Positions 17,885 to 27,017 of a DNA stretch of 64,000 nt are shown here, piece by piece. The notes below the pieces were generated by a model. That model was not told the origin of the DNA. It worked only from the letters and a program-made list of their open reading frames with translations, and ran no database searches. The stretch comes from CAZYTM01 sp964649725 (GTDB taxonomy: Bacteria; Desulfobacterota; Desulfuromonadia; Geobacterales; Geobacteraceae), in the NCBI GenBank assembly GCA_964649725.1, contig CAZYTM010000005.1, positions 186,001 to 250,000 on the forward strand. The letters run 5' to 3'. The first letter of the stretch is position 1, and the number at the start of each line of letters is the position of its first letter. The position numbers and the translations under genes are program-made.

Positions 17885-18703
17885 TCAGGATACTGCTTTT
17901 CTGCCGGAACAATAGATGACCTGATAGGTGGCCGGTATTCCGGCCGCGCTACCGAACTGGCTGGCATAGTTTTCCATCATGGCCAGCATGAGTCGCCGGC
18001 CGGCCAGACTATGGGGGTGGTCCGGGGAGGCGTTGCCGGCACCGATCCGGCGCAGGTTGCGCAGCAGTGCCGGCACATCGGGATAGTATTCGCTCTCAAG
18101 TTCGCTCACCAGCAGGTCAGCCTGGAAATTCTCCTGCTTAAGCGCTGCAGCAACCTGGCCGATGGTGAAAAAGTTGTGGGTGCGGTTCTCCTCGCCCCGG
18201 CCGAATGTCTGCCAGGCCTGGCGATATGAGCTGCGCAGCTCATGCAGGGTGGTTTCGCCAAAGAGCGCCAGACAGAACATCCCCCCTGGCGCCAGGACCC
18301 GGTATGTCTCGGCAAAGACCTGCTCCAGCTTCTCCAGCCACTGCAGGGTCGAAGTCGATACCACCAGATCAAACGACCCATCGGCAAAGGGGAGCGACTC
18401 GGCATCACCGCTGCAGGGAGCTTGCAAACTGACTCCGGCGAGTCTCTCCCGGGTCGCCTGGCACATGCCATAGGCAAGGTCGAGACCGACCAGCATGGTC
18501 TCCGGATACACCCTGGCCAGTGAGTCGAGGAGCATGCCGGTACCGGCACCGATATCGAGAATCCGCTGCGGCGCCACGGCCAGCCTGGCGAAAAGTTCCA
18601 TAAAGCGGTTGACCACTCGCTTCTGGACCATTGCGTGACAGTCATAATCGCCGGCATGGCTGTCAAAGGAGTGGCGGACCCGGCCGCGATCAATACCGAC
18701 CAT
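17885..18703 (-). CDS. bioC: Malonyl-ACP O-methyltransferase BioC
   Basis: 272 residues. Methylates malonyl-ACP to start synthesis of the biotin pimeloyl chain. SAM-binding motif I ILDIGAGTGMLLDSL near residue 44, motif II region LVGLDLAYGMCQATRERL, and the post-motif FDLVVSTSTLQWLE are seen, with the N-terminal VRHSFDSHAGDYDCHAMVQ typical of BioC. ATG 18703 has AGGTGAG upstream. It overlaps bioH by 14 bp and completes a bioF-bioH-bioC unit, which strengthens the call over a generic methyltransferase. Confidence 0.92.
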   Translation of the reverse strand: MVGIDRGRVRHSFDSHAGDYDCHAMVQKRVVNRFMELFARLAVAPQRILDIGAGTGMLLDSLARVYPETMLVGLDLAYGMCQATRERLAGVSLQAPCSGDAESLPFADGSFDLVVSTSTLQWLEKLEQVFAETYRVLAPGGMFCLALFGETTLHELRSSYRQAWQTFGRGEENRTHNFFTIGQVAAALKQENFQADLLVSELESEYYPDVPALLRNLRRIGAGNASPDHPHSLAGRRLMLAMMENYASQFGSAAGIPATYQVIYCSGRKAVS

Positions 18704-19511
18704 GACTCACCTGGAGAAAATTTTCCAGCAGCTTGTTGAATTCATCCGGCCGCGAGAGAAACGGTGCATGCCCCAATCCAGCAAGGATATGGAGATCGGC
18801 GAACGGGAGCTGTTCAGCCATGTAGCTGGCAGCGCCAGCGAGGCAGATGGTGTCGGCTGCGCCATGGATAATGAGTACCGGCCTGTCGATACCTGCCAAC
18901 CCGTTACGCAGGTCGGCGGTAGCAAGGATATCGAGAGTAGCGATTGCTACTGCTGGTTCAGGGAGTTTCCCCGGCATGACGATCTCCCTGGCGATGCGGT
19001 TCTCCTCTGCTCTGGAAAGCTCACCAGGGGCGAACATGCTGCGGAAGAAATCACCCAAGGTCTGTTCATAATTCCGCTTCAACCCTTTGGCAATCCAGCG
19101 CGGTTCACTGGCCGGCACTCCGTAAGACCAGTCTGCAGCCAAAGTGAAGCGCGGCGTGGCACCGACCAGTATCAGTCCGGAAAGCCTCTCTCGCAGCTGG
19201 GGGAAAACGGCCATGGCCAGCTGGGCGCCGAGCGACCAGCCGAGCAGCAGCGCTTCATGCAGATCGAGTTCAATAAAGAGCTCGACCAGGTCACCGGCCA
19301 GATCTGCCAATCCGTAGCCTACCGGAGGGGCCGACGAATCGCCGTGGCCGCGGAGATCGACGCTGATCAACCGGCAACGGTAGACCAACTGCTCCTGAAA
19401 GTGCCAGACAGCGGCCGAAGATGACCAGCCATGGAGCAGCACAAGAGGTCTCCCCTCCCCCTTCTCTCGGTAGTGGAGGCGGACGCCGCTGGTGGTATCA
19501 ATAAATGGCAT
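18690..19511 (-). CDS. bioH: Pimeloyl-ACP methyl ester carboxylesterase, BioH type
   Basis: 273-residue alpha/beta hydrolase that would release pimeloyl-ACP from its methyl ester. The oxyanion-side LLHGWSSSAAVW motif, nucleophile elbow GWSLG (Ser about 92), a late Asp in LIIHGAADTICL and the His in GLGHAPFLSRP form a full triad. Position between bioF and bioC is the main reason to call BioH rather than an unspecified esterase. Start ATG 19511 has only a weak ribosome site, and a 188-bp gap separates it from bioF; I saw no terminator in it. Confidence 0.85.
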   Translation of the reverse strand: MPFIDTTSGVRLHYREKGEGRPLVLLHGWSSSAAVWHFQEQLVYRCRLISVDLRGHGDSSAPPVGYGLADLAGDLVELFIELDLHEALLLGWSLGAQLAMAVFPQLRERLSGLILVGATPRFTLAADWSYGVPASEPRWIAKGLKRNYEQTLGDFFRSMFAPGELSRAEENRIAREIVMPGKLPEPAVAIATLDILATADLRNGLAGIDRPVLIIHGAADTICLAGAASYMAEQLPFADLHILAGLGHAPFLSRPDEFNKLLENFLQVSHGRY

Positions 19512-19699
19512 AAACTCAAGACCCTTAACTTGACAAACTACATTTTTCGCCAGCCATTTACTTCACGAAAAAAACCCGACTTATTATTAAGTACAGAACA
19601 ACTATCTCATTGCAGTTAACTTCTACCAAGCAGGATACTGCACTTCGATCTGCAAAAACTTCGTGACCTTCGTGGCAAAAAAATCGCTGCTAACAGATA

Positions 19700-20878
19700 T
19701 CAAACTACTCCCAACTCTTTACCGACCCTGATAATAGTTGCGGCTGCCCGGGTGATGTCGTCTGCCGTATGGGTCGCCATGAGTGTGCAGCGAAGCCTGC
19801 AGCTGCCGGCAGGTACTGTCGGCGGACGGATCCCCTGGACAAAGAGACCTTCATCAAGGAGGCGGCTGGTAAACTCCATTGTCAACTCGGCCGGACCGAC
19901 CCGGAGCGGGACTATCTGCGTAACGCTCCCCATGGTGTCGCAACCGGCAGTCGTCAGGAGTGTCCGGAACTGCTCGCTGTTGCGCTGCAGCTGCAGCCGC
20001 AACGCCTCGCCTGCTGGGGAATCGACCAGTTCGATGGCGGCCAGTGAGGCAGCCAGTACTGCCGGCGGCAGCGAGGTGGAAAAGATGAAGCTGCGCGCCC
20101 GGTTGACCAGATAGTCGATCATCCCCCTGGAGGCTACTACATAGGCGCCGAAACTCCCCAACCCCTTCCCCAGGGTACCCATCTGCATGTCGATATCATC
20201 CTGCACCCCGGCCAGTTCGCCGCTACCCCGGCCGGTTGCGCCGAGAACACCGGTGGCATGGGCGTCATCCACCATCAGCAGCGCCCCGAATTCGCGCTTG
20301 AGCCGGACCAGTTCGGCAAGTGGGGCCAGATCGCCATCCATACTGAAAACGCCGTCAGTGACTATCAGCCGTCGCCCGCTCACTTCGGTATCAGCCAGCA
20401 GTCGCGCCAATGCTGCGGTATCTTTGTGTGGATAGCGGACCAGACGGGCGCGGGAGAGGATAGCGCCGTCAACGATGCTGGCATGATTGAGGCGGTCAGA
20501 AAAGATCGTGTCCCCGCGACCTGCCAGGGCCGGGATGATACCGGTATTGGCGGCATAGCCTGAATTGAAGAGGAGCGCCGCTTCTCCCCCCTTGAATCGG
20601 GCGAGACGCTCCTCCAGTTGCTGGTGCAGCTCCATGGTACCAGAGACCAGACGCGCTGCACCACTGCCGGTACCGTAACGCTCCACCGCCCGGAGCGCTG
20701 CCTCCTTGAGCAGCGGATGGTCGGCCAGTCCCAGATAGTTGTTTGAGCAGAAAAGCAGCACCTCTCTGCCATCCATAACCACCCGCGCCCCTGCCCCACC
20801 CTGTACCAGGCGCAACTGCCGGTAAAGCCCCTCTTTGCGCAGCCCCTCAAGCTCTGCAGTCAACCACTCGGGCAACAT
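19700..20878 (-). CDS. bioF: 8-amino-7-oxononanoate synthase BioF
   Basis: 392 residues. PLP enzyme condensing pimeloyl-ACP (or -CoA) with alanine in biotin synthesis. Seen: LLFCSNNYLGLADHP, the GTGSGAARLVSGT block, VDDAHATGVLG and the PLP-lysine stretch GTLGKGLGSFG, all characteristic of alpha-oxoamine synthases. KBL-type relatives are possible but neighbours bioH and bioC settle it. ATG 20878 follows GAGAGGTG. First gene of the operon, behind the BirA-like operator at 20922-20951. bioA, bioB and bioD are not in the window. Confidence 0.95.
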   Translation of the reverse strand: MLPEWLTAELEGLRKEGLYRQLRLVQGGAGARVVMDGREVLLFCSNNYLGLADHPLLKEAALRAVERYGTGSGAARLVSGTMELHQQLEERLARFKGGEAALLFNSGYAANTGIIPALAGRGDTIFSDRLNHASIVDGAILSRARLVRYPHKDTAALARLLADTEVSGRRLIVTDGVFSMDGDLAPLAELVRLKREFGALLMVDDAHATGVLGATGRGSGELAGVQDDIDMQMGTLGKGLGSFGAYVVASRGMIDYLVNRARSFIFSTSLPPAVLAASLAAIELVDSPAGEALRLQLQRNSEQFRTLLTTAGCDTMGSVTQIVPLRVGPAELTMEFTSRLLDEGLFVQGIRPPTVPAGSCRLRCTLMATHTADDITRAAATIIRVGKELGVV

Positions 20879-20921
20879 CTCACACCTCTCAAGCTATCTT
20901 TCTAGCATAGCACTGGAGAGC

Positions 20922-20951
20922 TGTCAACCATACACCTTGTCATGGTTGACA
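20922..20951 (-). promoter_or_regulatory. BirA-type operator overlapping the bioF promoter
   Basis: TGTCAACC - 14 bp - GGTTGACA, a perfect eight-base inverted repeat with the arms and spacing of BirA sites (TTGTAAACC-N14/15-GGTTTACAA). On the minus strand one arm supplies a -35 TTGACA, followed 17 bp later by TAGAAA as a possible -10. Biotin repression of bioF-bioH-bioC is inferred. Confidence 0.75.
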
Positions 20952-20997
20952 AGCTGCATGACTTAAGTTAAAGACAAAGTTTTCGCCAGCAGGGGGG

Positions 20998-22143
20998 CTA
21001 CCCCTTGCGACTCGAAACCAGTTCGATGATAGTCACCTCAGGTGGCGCAAGGAAACGGATCGGCGGCCCCCAGGTACCGGTGCCACGGTTTACATAGAGG
21101 AGGGAATCTTCCGGCAGGCGATTGAGACCGGCTCGTACCGGATAGGAGAGATAGGTGAGCAGATTGAAGGGGAAGAGCTGCCCCTTGTGGACATGGCCGG
21201 AGAGCTGCAGATCAAAAGCGCCCCGGCTTGTTGTTGCCACTATAGGGCGATGTTTAAGCAGGATGGTGAAACGGTCCTTATCGAGCCCCCCCAGCAATTG
21301 CGCCTCCTTAGCCGGCACAACCCCGTTTTGCCTGCCGTGACCGGCATAGTCGTCGACACCGGCAATAGTGAGCCAGTCGGTCACCGCCGCAGCCTCACCA
21401 CGCAGGATGCGAAAGCCGCAACTGGATGTAAAGGCGAGCGCCTGGGGGAGACCGGCATAATGCTCATGATTACCGGTCACCGCAAACTTGCCGTAACGGG
21501 GATTGAGCTGCCGGAAGACTGATGCCAGTTCGCTGATTCCGTCCAGCTGACCATCGACCAGGTCGCCGGTGGAGACAATAATATCCGGGGCAGCCTTTTC
21601 CACCACTGCTGCCATTCGTGCCAGCCGTTCACGGCGGATTATCAGACCGACATGGACATCGGAGAGCTGGGCTATGGTGAAACGCGCCCCGGCAGGAAGC
21701 TTCCGGGTCGGCAGCACCAGCCGTTCGCTACGGATATCGCGCGCCTCGAAGTAGCCGTAAAAAGTTGCCAGCAGCGCAAACAGTCCAGGACCGACAAAGA
21801 GCCACCAGCTTGAAGGGAGAAGACGGTTCAGGTCATGTCGGAACAGCAGACCGGCCGAAGAGACCAGCAACCGATAGCAGTCAACCGCTATTGAAGAGGC
21901 AAAAAAGAGGAACAGAACCGCCATCCAGACATAGCCTGTATAGGCCAGAGCTTGCGCTATCCTTTCCAGACCATGCCGCTCCGCAACCCTTACCAGAAGA
22001 GGCGCCAGCACCATGAAAAGGAAAAAGAGCGCCAGTACCGAACTGCCGGGAGGGGTGAGAGCAAATGCCTGGCGCGCCCGGAGAAAGGCATAGAGATGCG
22101 CACCGCCATAGATAAAAAAGAAGGAGAGCAAGAAGAGACTCAT
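20998..22143 (-). CDS. Membrane-anchored metallophosphoesterase
   Basis: 381 residues. Four hydrophobic segments in the first ~145 residues, then a calcineurin-like phosphoesterase domain with LSDVHVG, VSTGDLVDGQ, VTGNHEHYAG and SGHVHKGQ, which together supply the two-metal site. Related proteins of the YkuE/YaeI group act on lipid-linked or UDP-sugar phosphates, but the substrate here is unknown. ATG 22143 follows GGGAG. Transcribed toward bioF; the bioF operator lies just after its stop, so the two are separate units. Confidence 0.88.
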   Translation of the reverse strand: MSLFLLSFFFIYGGAHLYAFLRARQAFALTPPGSSVLALFFLFMVLAPLLVRVAERHGLERIAQALAYTGYVWMAVLFLFFASSIAVDCYRLLVSSAGLLFRHDLNRLLPSSWWLFVGPGLFALLATFYGYFEARDIRSERLVLPTRKLPAGARFTIAQLSDVHVGLIIRRERLARMAAVVEKAAPDIIVSTGDLVDGQLDGISELASVFRQLNPRYGKFAVTGNHEHYAGLPQALAFTSSCGFRILRGEAAAVTDWLTIAGVDDYAGHGRQNGVVPAKEAQLLGGLDKDRFTILLKHRPIVATTSRGAFDLQLSGHVHKGQLFPFNLLTYLSYPVRAGLNRLPEDSLLYVNRGTGTWGPPIRFLAPPEVTIIELVSSRKG

Positions 22144-22373
22144 GGATTCTCCCGGTAGAAGTTTAGTCTGGTCAGATTATTTCTGTTCACTTTAGCACAA
22201 TAAGCCTGCTCCGACGAGGAGGAATTGTCGCTGCAGCGATAGAGTGAAATGGTTGAAAAACTTTAACGCTCTCATTAAAATCCCGGCTTGACGCGAAGGG
22301 ATAAATTCGGTAAGGTTTTCATCTATCAGATATGCTATTTATCATTATCTCAACCAGATAAAAAGGAGTGGCC

Positions 22374-23285
22374 ATGAACCTTTCCCATCGTCTCCTGCTC
22401 ACCTTCTCCCTCCTGCTCACCATGACCGGTCTGGCCTTGGGTGCGGCGATGCCGCAACCTAAAGTGGAGTTCTCCGCCGACAGCACCATGGAGTCGCAGG
22501 GGATGGTCATGACGGCAAAGATCCACCACGCTGCCAACAAGGAGCGGATGGAGATGAATCTGGGGGACGGCAAACGCTCGACCATGATCATGCGGATGGA
22601 CAAAGGGGTCTCCTGGATGCTCATGCCGGAGCAGCAGATGTACATGGAGATGAGCATGGCCGAAGGGAAGAAGAAGAGCCAGGACTACCGCGACTGCTCG
22701 GTGCAGCAGAAGCCGGCCGGTGCCGAGACGGTCAACGGCGTCAGAACCAGCAGATACAAAGTGGTCATGTCCTGCCCCGATGAAACCACCTTTGACGGCA
22801 CCATGTGGGTCACCAAGGAGAATATCGTCATGAAGCTGGATACCGTTGCCAAGGGTGGCGACGGGAGCGTCGGGGTGAAGATGGAGCTGAAGAACCTGAA
22901 GATAGCCAGACAGGACCCGAAGCTCTTCGAGGTGCCGGCAGGGTACCAGAAGATGAACCTCGGCGGCATGTTCGATAACATCGGCAATATCATGCAGAAG
23001 GCCCAGGAAGATGCAGAGCGTAAGGCGGCCAAAAAGAAGAAAAAGAGAGATGATGCCGCAGCCGCCGATGCCGGCCGCGCCTATACCGCCAAGGGGCGTG
23101 AATACACTGCCAAGGGGCGCTCCTATACCGCCGGTGGCCGTTCTTACACCGCAGCCCCAAGGGGTGGCCGGGACTATACTGCCAAGGGTCGCGACTATAC
23201 AGCAACACCGCGTGAACGGCAACCTGAGTCAAGCAGCGGCGGTTTCGATCCGGTCAATGCTATCAAAGGTTTGTTCGGCTGGTAA
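22374..23285 (+). CDS. Exported DUF4412-type protein with GRxYTA repeat tail
   Basis: 303 residues. Signal peptide (about 1-24, ending LALGAA), then a domain resembling DUF4412 with KGVSWMLMPEQQMYMEM and SRYKVV, followed by a Lys-rich linker and a tail with six copies of GR-x-YTA separated by KG, GG or PR. The tail is basic and tyrosine-rich. No function is known. I prefer ATG 22374 (AGGAG five bases upstream) to GTG 22368, which overlaps that ribosome site. The next gene starts 9 bp after the stop, so they are probably cotranscribed. Confidence 0.75.
   Translation: MNLSHRLLLTFSLLLTMTGLALGAAMPQPKVEFSADSTMESQGMVMTAKIHHAANKERMEMNLGDGKRSTMIMRMDKGVSWMLMPEQQMYMEMSMAEGKKKSQDYRDCSVQQKPAGAETVNGVRTSRYKVVMSCPDETTFDGTMWVTKENIVMKLDTVAKGGDGSVGVKMELKNLKIARQDPKLFEVPAGYQKMNLGGMFDNIGNIMQKAQEDAERKAAKKKKKRDDAAAADAGRAYTAKGREYTAKGRSYTAGGRSYTAAPRGGRDYTAKGRDYTATPRERQPESSSGGFDPVNAIKGLFGW
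23073..23204 (+). repeat. In-frame GRxYTA codon repeats
   Basis: Six copies of a short unit encoding G-R-x-Y-T-A, mostly 21 bp apart (one longer spacer with PRG). Third codon positions vary, so it is an older, protein-selected repeat rather than a fresh DNA expansion. Confidence 0.8.
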
Positions 23286-23294
23286 CTGACCGTT

Positions 23295-24140
23295 ATGGCA
23301 ATCGACACGCCAAGACTTTGCGGAACCTTTGCCATTGCTGTCGCACTCTCATTACTTGCCTGCGTCGCCCTGGCAGCGGAACCTGCCGACCCATTCCCGG
23401 AGCTGGCCACCTCCTATCTCCTGCTGCTCAACGACAAACCGCTGTGGGCCCATAAACCGGCCCACAGGGTCGCTCCGGCCAGCCTAACCAAACTGATGAC
23501 CGCCCTGATAGTCCTGGAGAAGAGCAAACCTGATGACATCGTCACGGTGAGCGCTACCGCCGCCAGGGAGACCGGCAAACGCCTCGGCCTTCGCCAGGGG
23601 GAGCGCTTCACCGTAGCAGACCTGCTGACCGCTGCCCTGCTACTTTCTGCTAACGATGCCAGCCGGGCGCTGGCCGACCATATCGGCGGCAATGAAGCTA
23701 ACTTCGTCACCATGATGAACCGCCGTGCAGCTGAACTCGGCCTGCAAAATACCCGCTTCAGCAATGCCAGCGGCCACGATCACCCCGGTCTCTACTCCAC
23801 CGCCCAGGATCTGGCCAGACTCGCCACCACCCTCTTTGCCCACCCCTTCTCCGCCAGACTCGGCAAGACCGTCCGGACCAGCATAACCTCATCTGACGGC
23901 AGGCGTACCTTCCGCTTCGAGAACAAGAATGAACTGCTCGGCCGCTTTGCCGGCACAATCAACGGCAAGACAGGCACCACCGGCAGGGCCGGTAAATGTC
24001 TGATCGCACTGGTTGAGCGAAACGGCAGCAGGGTAATGCTGGTCCTGCTCGGGTCGGTGGAGCGCTGGTGGAATGCCGAAGCGATGCTTGAGCAGGCTTT
24101 TGCCTACGTTGGTAATGCTGACAGAAGCAGGAAGCCATGA
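23295..24140 (+). CDS. D-alanyl-D-alanine carboxypeptidase (peptidase S11)
   Basis: 281 residues, a compact DacC/PBP5-like enzyme that trims peptidoglycan stem peptides. Signal sequence about 1-27; catalytic triad of motifs complete: SLTK (Ser63, Lys66), SAN (Ser118) and KTG (Lys225). It lacks the usual C-terminal beta domain and amphipathic anchor seen in PBP5, so it may be periplasmic and soluble. It overlaps the next gene by 4 bp (ATGA), suggesting coupling. Confidence 0.93.
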   Translation: MAIDTPRLCGTFAIAVALSLLACVALAAEPADPFPELATSYLLLLNDKPLWAHKPAHRVAPASLTKLMTALIVLEKSKPDDIVTVSATAARETGKRLGLRQGERFTVADLLTAALLLSANDASRALADHIGGNEANFVTMMNRRAAELGLQNTRFSNASGHDHPGLYSTAQDLARLATTLFAHPFSARLGKTVRTSITSSDGRRTFRFENKNELLGRFAGTINGKTGTTGRAGKCLIALVERNGSRVMLVLLGSVERWWNAEAMLEQAFAYVGNADRSRKP

Positions 24141-25567
24141 ACAGCAGCCGTCAGGCAACAGCAATTCTGCTCGGCGCCATCCTGATCGCCTACTTCAACT
24201 CCCTCTGGGGAGCATTCCAGTACGACGATTACAACGTCATCGTCAACTATGAACCGGTCCATACCTGGCAGAGCTGGCTGGCCGACCTGCCGCACGGTAT
24301 CCGGCCTTTGCTGAAATTCACCTATACCCTCAACTGGAATATCGGCCTCGGGCTGCTCGGTTTTCACCTCTTCAACCTCGCCTGCCATGTCATCTCTACC
24401 CTGCTCGTCTTCCGTCTCGGTCAGTTCCTGGTCAAGCGGCAGGATCAACAAGAGGTTGACAGCCAGGAAAGCCTTGTCACTATCCCGTTCATAGCCGCCA
24501 TGCTCTTTGCCCTGCATCCGGTGCAGATCGAAGCGGTCACCTATATCTGCAGCCGCTCCACTTCGCTGATGTCCCTCTGCTACCTGGGGAGCATCTACTG
24601 CTATCATTCGGCTGGCAGATCCGGCAAAATGGCTCTTTACACCACACTCTCCCTTGCTCTCTTCCTGCTGGCAGTGGCAAGCAAGGAGACCGCCGTGACC
24701 CTCCCCCTGGCGTTAATTCTCTGGGATGCGGCAAATCCGCAATGGCCTGGCTGGAGCAAGGTCATCAGACGGCAGGCAGGTCACTGGCTTGTCCTGGCAG
24801 GTTTGGGTATGATCCTCTTGCTTCACCCCCGTTACGGCTGGCTGCTCGAAGTGAGCATCAAGACCCGCTCGCTCACCGACAACCTCCTCACCCAGGTAAA
24901 TGGCATCAGTTACCTCCTGACACGGCTGGTAATGCCCCACCGGCTCAACATCGATCCGGACCTGCCGGTCATCAACAGCTTGAGCCCGACTGTCGCTGCC
25001 GAGGCTGCACTCTTTGCAGGGCTCCTCCTGCTCGGGATATTCTGGTTGCGCCGGCGTCCGCTCTACGGCTTTGCCATCCTCTGGTTCTTTCTCCAGCTCC
25101 TGCCGACCAACTCGGTCCTGCCGCGGCTCGATGTGGCCAACGAACGGCAGCTCTACCTGGCCGGGTGGGGGGTGTTCCTGATTGTCGGGTGCCTGACGGT
25201 ACGCCTGGCCGAGTCGGTTCAGCCTGCATGGCGGAGGAGATTACCATATCTGCTCGGCGCTATCGCTATCGTCCTGGCGCTTCTGACCATAGGGCGGAAT
25301 CATGTCTACCGGAGCGAGGTCGCCCTCTGGGAGGCAACGGTTAAGCTGTCGCCGAACAAGGCGCGGGTGCATAACAACCTGGGCTATGCCTACCTGCTGG
25401 CCGGCCGCAATCATGAGGCGCGAGCCTCCTTCCAGACCGCTCTCCAGCTGCAGCCCGGCTTTGCCAAGGCCCGCGGCAATCTGGCCGATGCAGAGCACTG
25501 CCTGAAGCAGGAACAGCTTCTGCGCCGGCAGGGGATCCCCTGGACACCACCATATCGGAGTGAATGA
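24137..25567 (+). CDS. TMTC-like polytopic membrane protein with C-terminal TPR
   Basis: 476 residues: about 10 hydrophobic segments, then two TPR-like repeats (VHNNLGYAYLLAGRNHEARASF). The N-terminal luminal-loop motif FQYDDYNVIVNYEPV resembles the acidic motif of GT-C glycosyltransferases and TMTC/DUF1736 proteins, which transfer mannose to proteins in animals. A glycosyltransferase role is therefore plausible but the donor and acceptor are unknown. It starts within the ATGA overlap with the carboxypeptidase gene. Confidence 0.75.
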   Translation: MNSSRQATAILLGAILIAYFNSLWGAFQYDDYNVIVNYEPVHTWQSWLADLPHGIRPLLKFTYTLNWNIGLGLLGFHLFNLACHVISTLLVFRLGQFLVKRQDQQEVDSQESLVTIPFIAAMLFALHPVQIEAVTYICSRSTSLMSLCYLGSIYCYHSAGRSGKMALYTTLSLALFLLAVASKETAVTLPLALILWDAANPQWPGWSKVIRRQAGHWLVLAGLGMILLLHPRYGWLLEVSIKTRSLTDNLLTQVNGISYLLTRLVMPHRLNIDPDLPVINSLSPTVAAEAALFAGLLLLGIFWLRRRPLYGFAILWFFLQLLPTNSVLPRLDVANERQLYLAGWGVFLIVGCLTVRLAESVQPAWRRRLPYLLGAIAIVLALLTIGRNHVYRSEVALWEATVKLSPNKARVHNNLGYAYLLAGRNHEARASFQTALQLQPGFAKARGNLADAEHCLKQEQLLRRQGIPWTPPYRSE

Positions 25568-25598
25568 AGAGAGAATTCCATGCACCAGGGAGGATTCG

Positions 25599-26015
25599 AT
25601 GAAAACATATCGTCAGGAACTCTGGTTCAATACCAGGCAGCGGCGCCAACTGCTCAACATCACCCCTTCTGTGCAGGAGTGCCTGACCGCCAGCGGTATC
25701 AGCGAGGGGCTGCTCTTGTGCAACGCCATGCATATCACTGCCAGCGTCTTCATCAATGACGACGAATCCGGCCTGCACCATGACTTCGAGGTCTGGCTGG
25801 AGGGGCTCGCCCCGGAAAAGCCCTACTCCCGCTATCGCCACAACGGTGCCGAGGACAATGGCGATGCCCATCTGAAGCGCACTATAATGGGGCGGGAAGT
25901 GGTAGTGGCAATAACCGCTGGCAAACTCGATCTCGGCCCCTGGGAGCAGATCTTCTACGGCGAGTTCGACGGGATGCGGCGCAAACGGGTGCTGGTGAAG
26001 ATCATCGGGGAGTGA
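25599..26015 (+). CDS. YjbQ-family (UPF0047) protein
   Basis: 138 residues, standard length for this conserved single-domain family, some members of which show thiamine phosphate synthase activity in vitro; the physiological role is unclear. Conserved features seen: NITPSVQECL, HITASVFINDDE, HHDFE, HLKRTIMGRE and GKLDLGPWEQIFYGEFDG. The ATG at 25599 is chosen because GGAGG precedes it by five bases; an upstream in-frame start would run into the TMTC-like gene. The Mn2+ riboswitch begins 48 bp after its stop. Confidence 0.92.
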   Translation: MKTYRQELWFNTRQRRQLLNITPSVQECLTASGISEGLLLCNAMHITASVFINDDESGLHHDFEVWLEGLAPEKPYSRYRHNGAEDNGDAHLKRTIMGREVVVAITAGKLDLGPWEQIFYGEFDGMRRKRVLVKIIGE

Positions 26016-26062
26016 GCGATATTTTCTTGTATTTTCCGACCTGTCAGTATAAAGTGACACAT

Positions 26063-26158
26063 CCTAAAGGGGAGTAGTTCGTAAGGGCCCGGTCAACAAT
26101 CATGGTGCAACGCACCTGGCCGAGCCGTTGGTTACCAGCCAATGAACGAGACCTTTAG
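26063..26158 (+). ncRNA. yybP-ykoY manganese riboswitch aptamer
   Basis: Matches the conserved core: AAAGGGGAGTAG at the 5' side, a GGTCAAC strand, the GGTGCAACGCACC hairpin, and GAACGAGACCTTT at the 3' side. P1 is CTAAAGG (26064-26070) with CCTTTAG (26152-26158). The family binds Mn2+ and normally switches on Mn efflux genes. The 3' P1 strand is shared with the terminator stem, so Mn2+ binding should prevent termination (ON switch). Confidence 0.93.
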
Positions 26159-26193
26159 TATGGCGCAAGCCATGCTAAAGCGTCTCGTTTTTT
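26146..26193 (+). terminator. Riboswitch-controlled intrinsic terminator
   Basis: Arms ACGAGAC-CTTTAG-TATGGC and GCCATG-CTAAAG-CGTCTCGT around a GCAA loop, followed by T6. It uses CTTTAG, the same bases that close aptamer P1, so the two structures exclude each other. Confidence 0.92.
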
Positions 26194-26278
26194 ATTTGTG
26201 GATGCGACTCTTCCGCAATCTCTTCATTGGCCTGCGACCTTGCGAAAGATTCAGCTCCCCAGCGGAAGGAGAGAAAAA

Positions 26279-26941
26279 ATGACAGCATTCTGGGCCTCAC
26301 TGATATTCGTGGTCCTGGCCGAGATGGGTGACAAGACCCAGCTCCTGGCCATGGCCTTTGCCACCCGCTACCGCGTATCGGTGGTCCTCTGGGGGGTATT
26401 TGTCGCCACCGCGGCCAATCATCTGCTGGCAGTGGTGGCCGGCAGCTACCTCACCACCTTCATCCCGCTTTCTTATATCCAGATCGCCGCAGCCATCTCC
26501 TTCATCATCTTCGGCCTCTGGACCATCCGTGGCGATGAGCTGGAGGGGGAGGAGAAACGGTTCAACTTCTCCCCCTTCTGGACCGTGGCAATCGCCTTCT
26601 TCATCGCCGAGATGGGGGACAAGACCCAGCTGGCCACCGTCGCCCTGGCGGCAAAATATCAGCTCATCATCCCGACCTGGCTAGGCACCACCACCGGGAT
26701 GATGATCGCCGACATCATCGGTATCGTGGTCGGCATCGTCCTTGGCAGACATATTCCGGAGCGGGCTGTAAAGTGGTTTGCCGCCCTGATCTTCATCGCC
26801 TTCGGACTGGCTGGTCTGTATGAATATTCACCCAGGGCCTGGCTGACAATACCGGTCATGACAGGGGTCTGCGGGTTGACTGCACTCTCTGTCTGGCTTA
26901 TAGCCAGAAGAGAAGTGACTGGCGAACGGCCAACTACATAG
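26279..26941 (+). CDS. UPF0016/GDT1 (TMEM165, MneA-type) manganese transporter
   Basis: 220 residues with six or seven membrane segments. The family signature E-x-G-D-K-T appears twice, EMGDKTQLLAMAFA near residue 14 and EMGDKTQLATVALA near residue 114, once per internal repeat, as in the bacterial Mn2+ exporters MneA/Mnx and yeast Gdt1. It is the first gene behind the Mn2+ riboswitch, strong support for Mn2+ export. ATG 26279 has AAGGAGAG; the upstream in-frame extension overlaps the terminator region and is not used. Confidence 0.94.
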   Translation: MTAFWASLIFVVLAEMGDKTQLLAMAFATRYRVSVVLWGVFVATAANHLLAVVAGSYLTTFIPLSYIQIAAAISFIIFGLWTIRGDELEGEEKRFNFSPFWTVAIAFFIAEMGDKTQLATVALAAKYQLIIPTWLGTTTGMMIADIIGIVVGIVLGRHIPERAVKWFAALIFIAFGLAGLYEYSPRAWLTIPVMTGVCGLTALSVWLIARREVTGERPTT

Positions 26942-27017
26942 TACAATAGAGCGGTATGATCACTCCTCTATGCAGGGTGAAGATACCGACCTTAACTAAC
27001 CTTTTAAGGAGTATCAT

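Noticed and set aside
19512..19699. Extra gene between bioF and bioH
   Set aside because: Only short frames without ribosome sites; looks like ordinary intergenic sequence.
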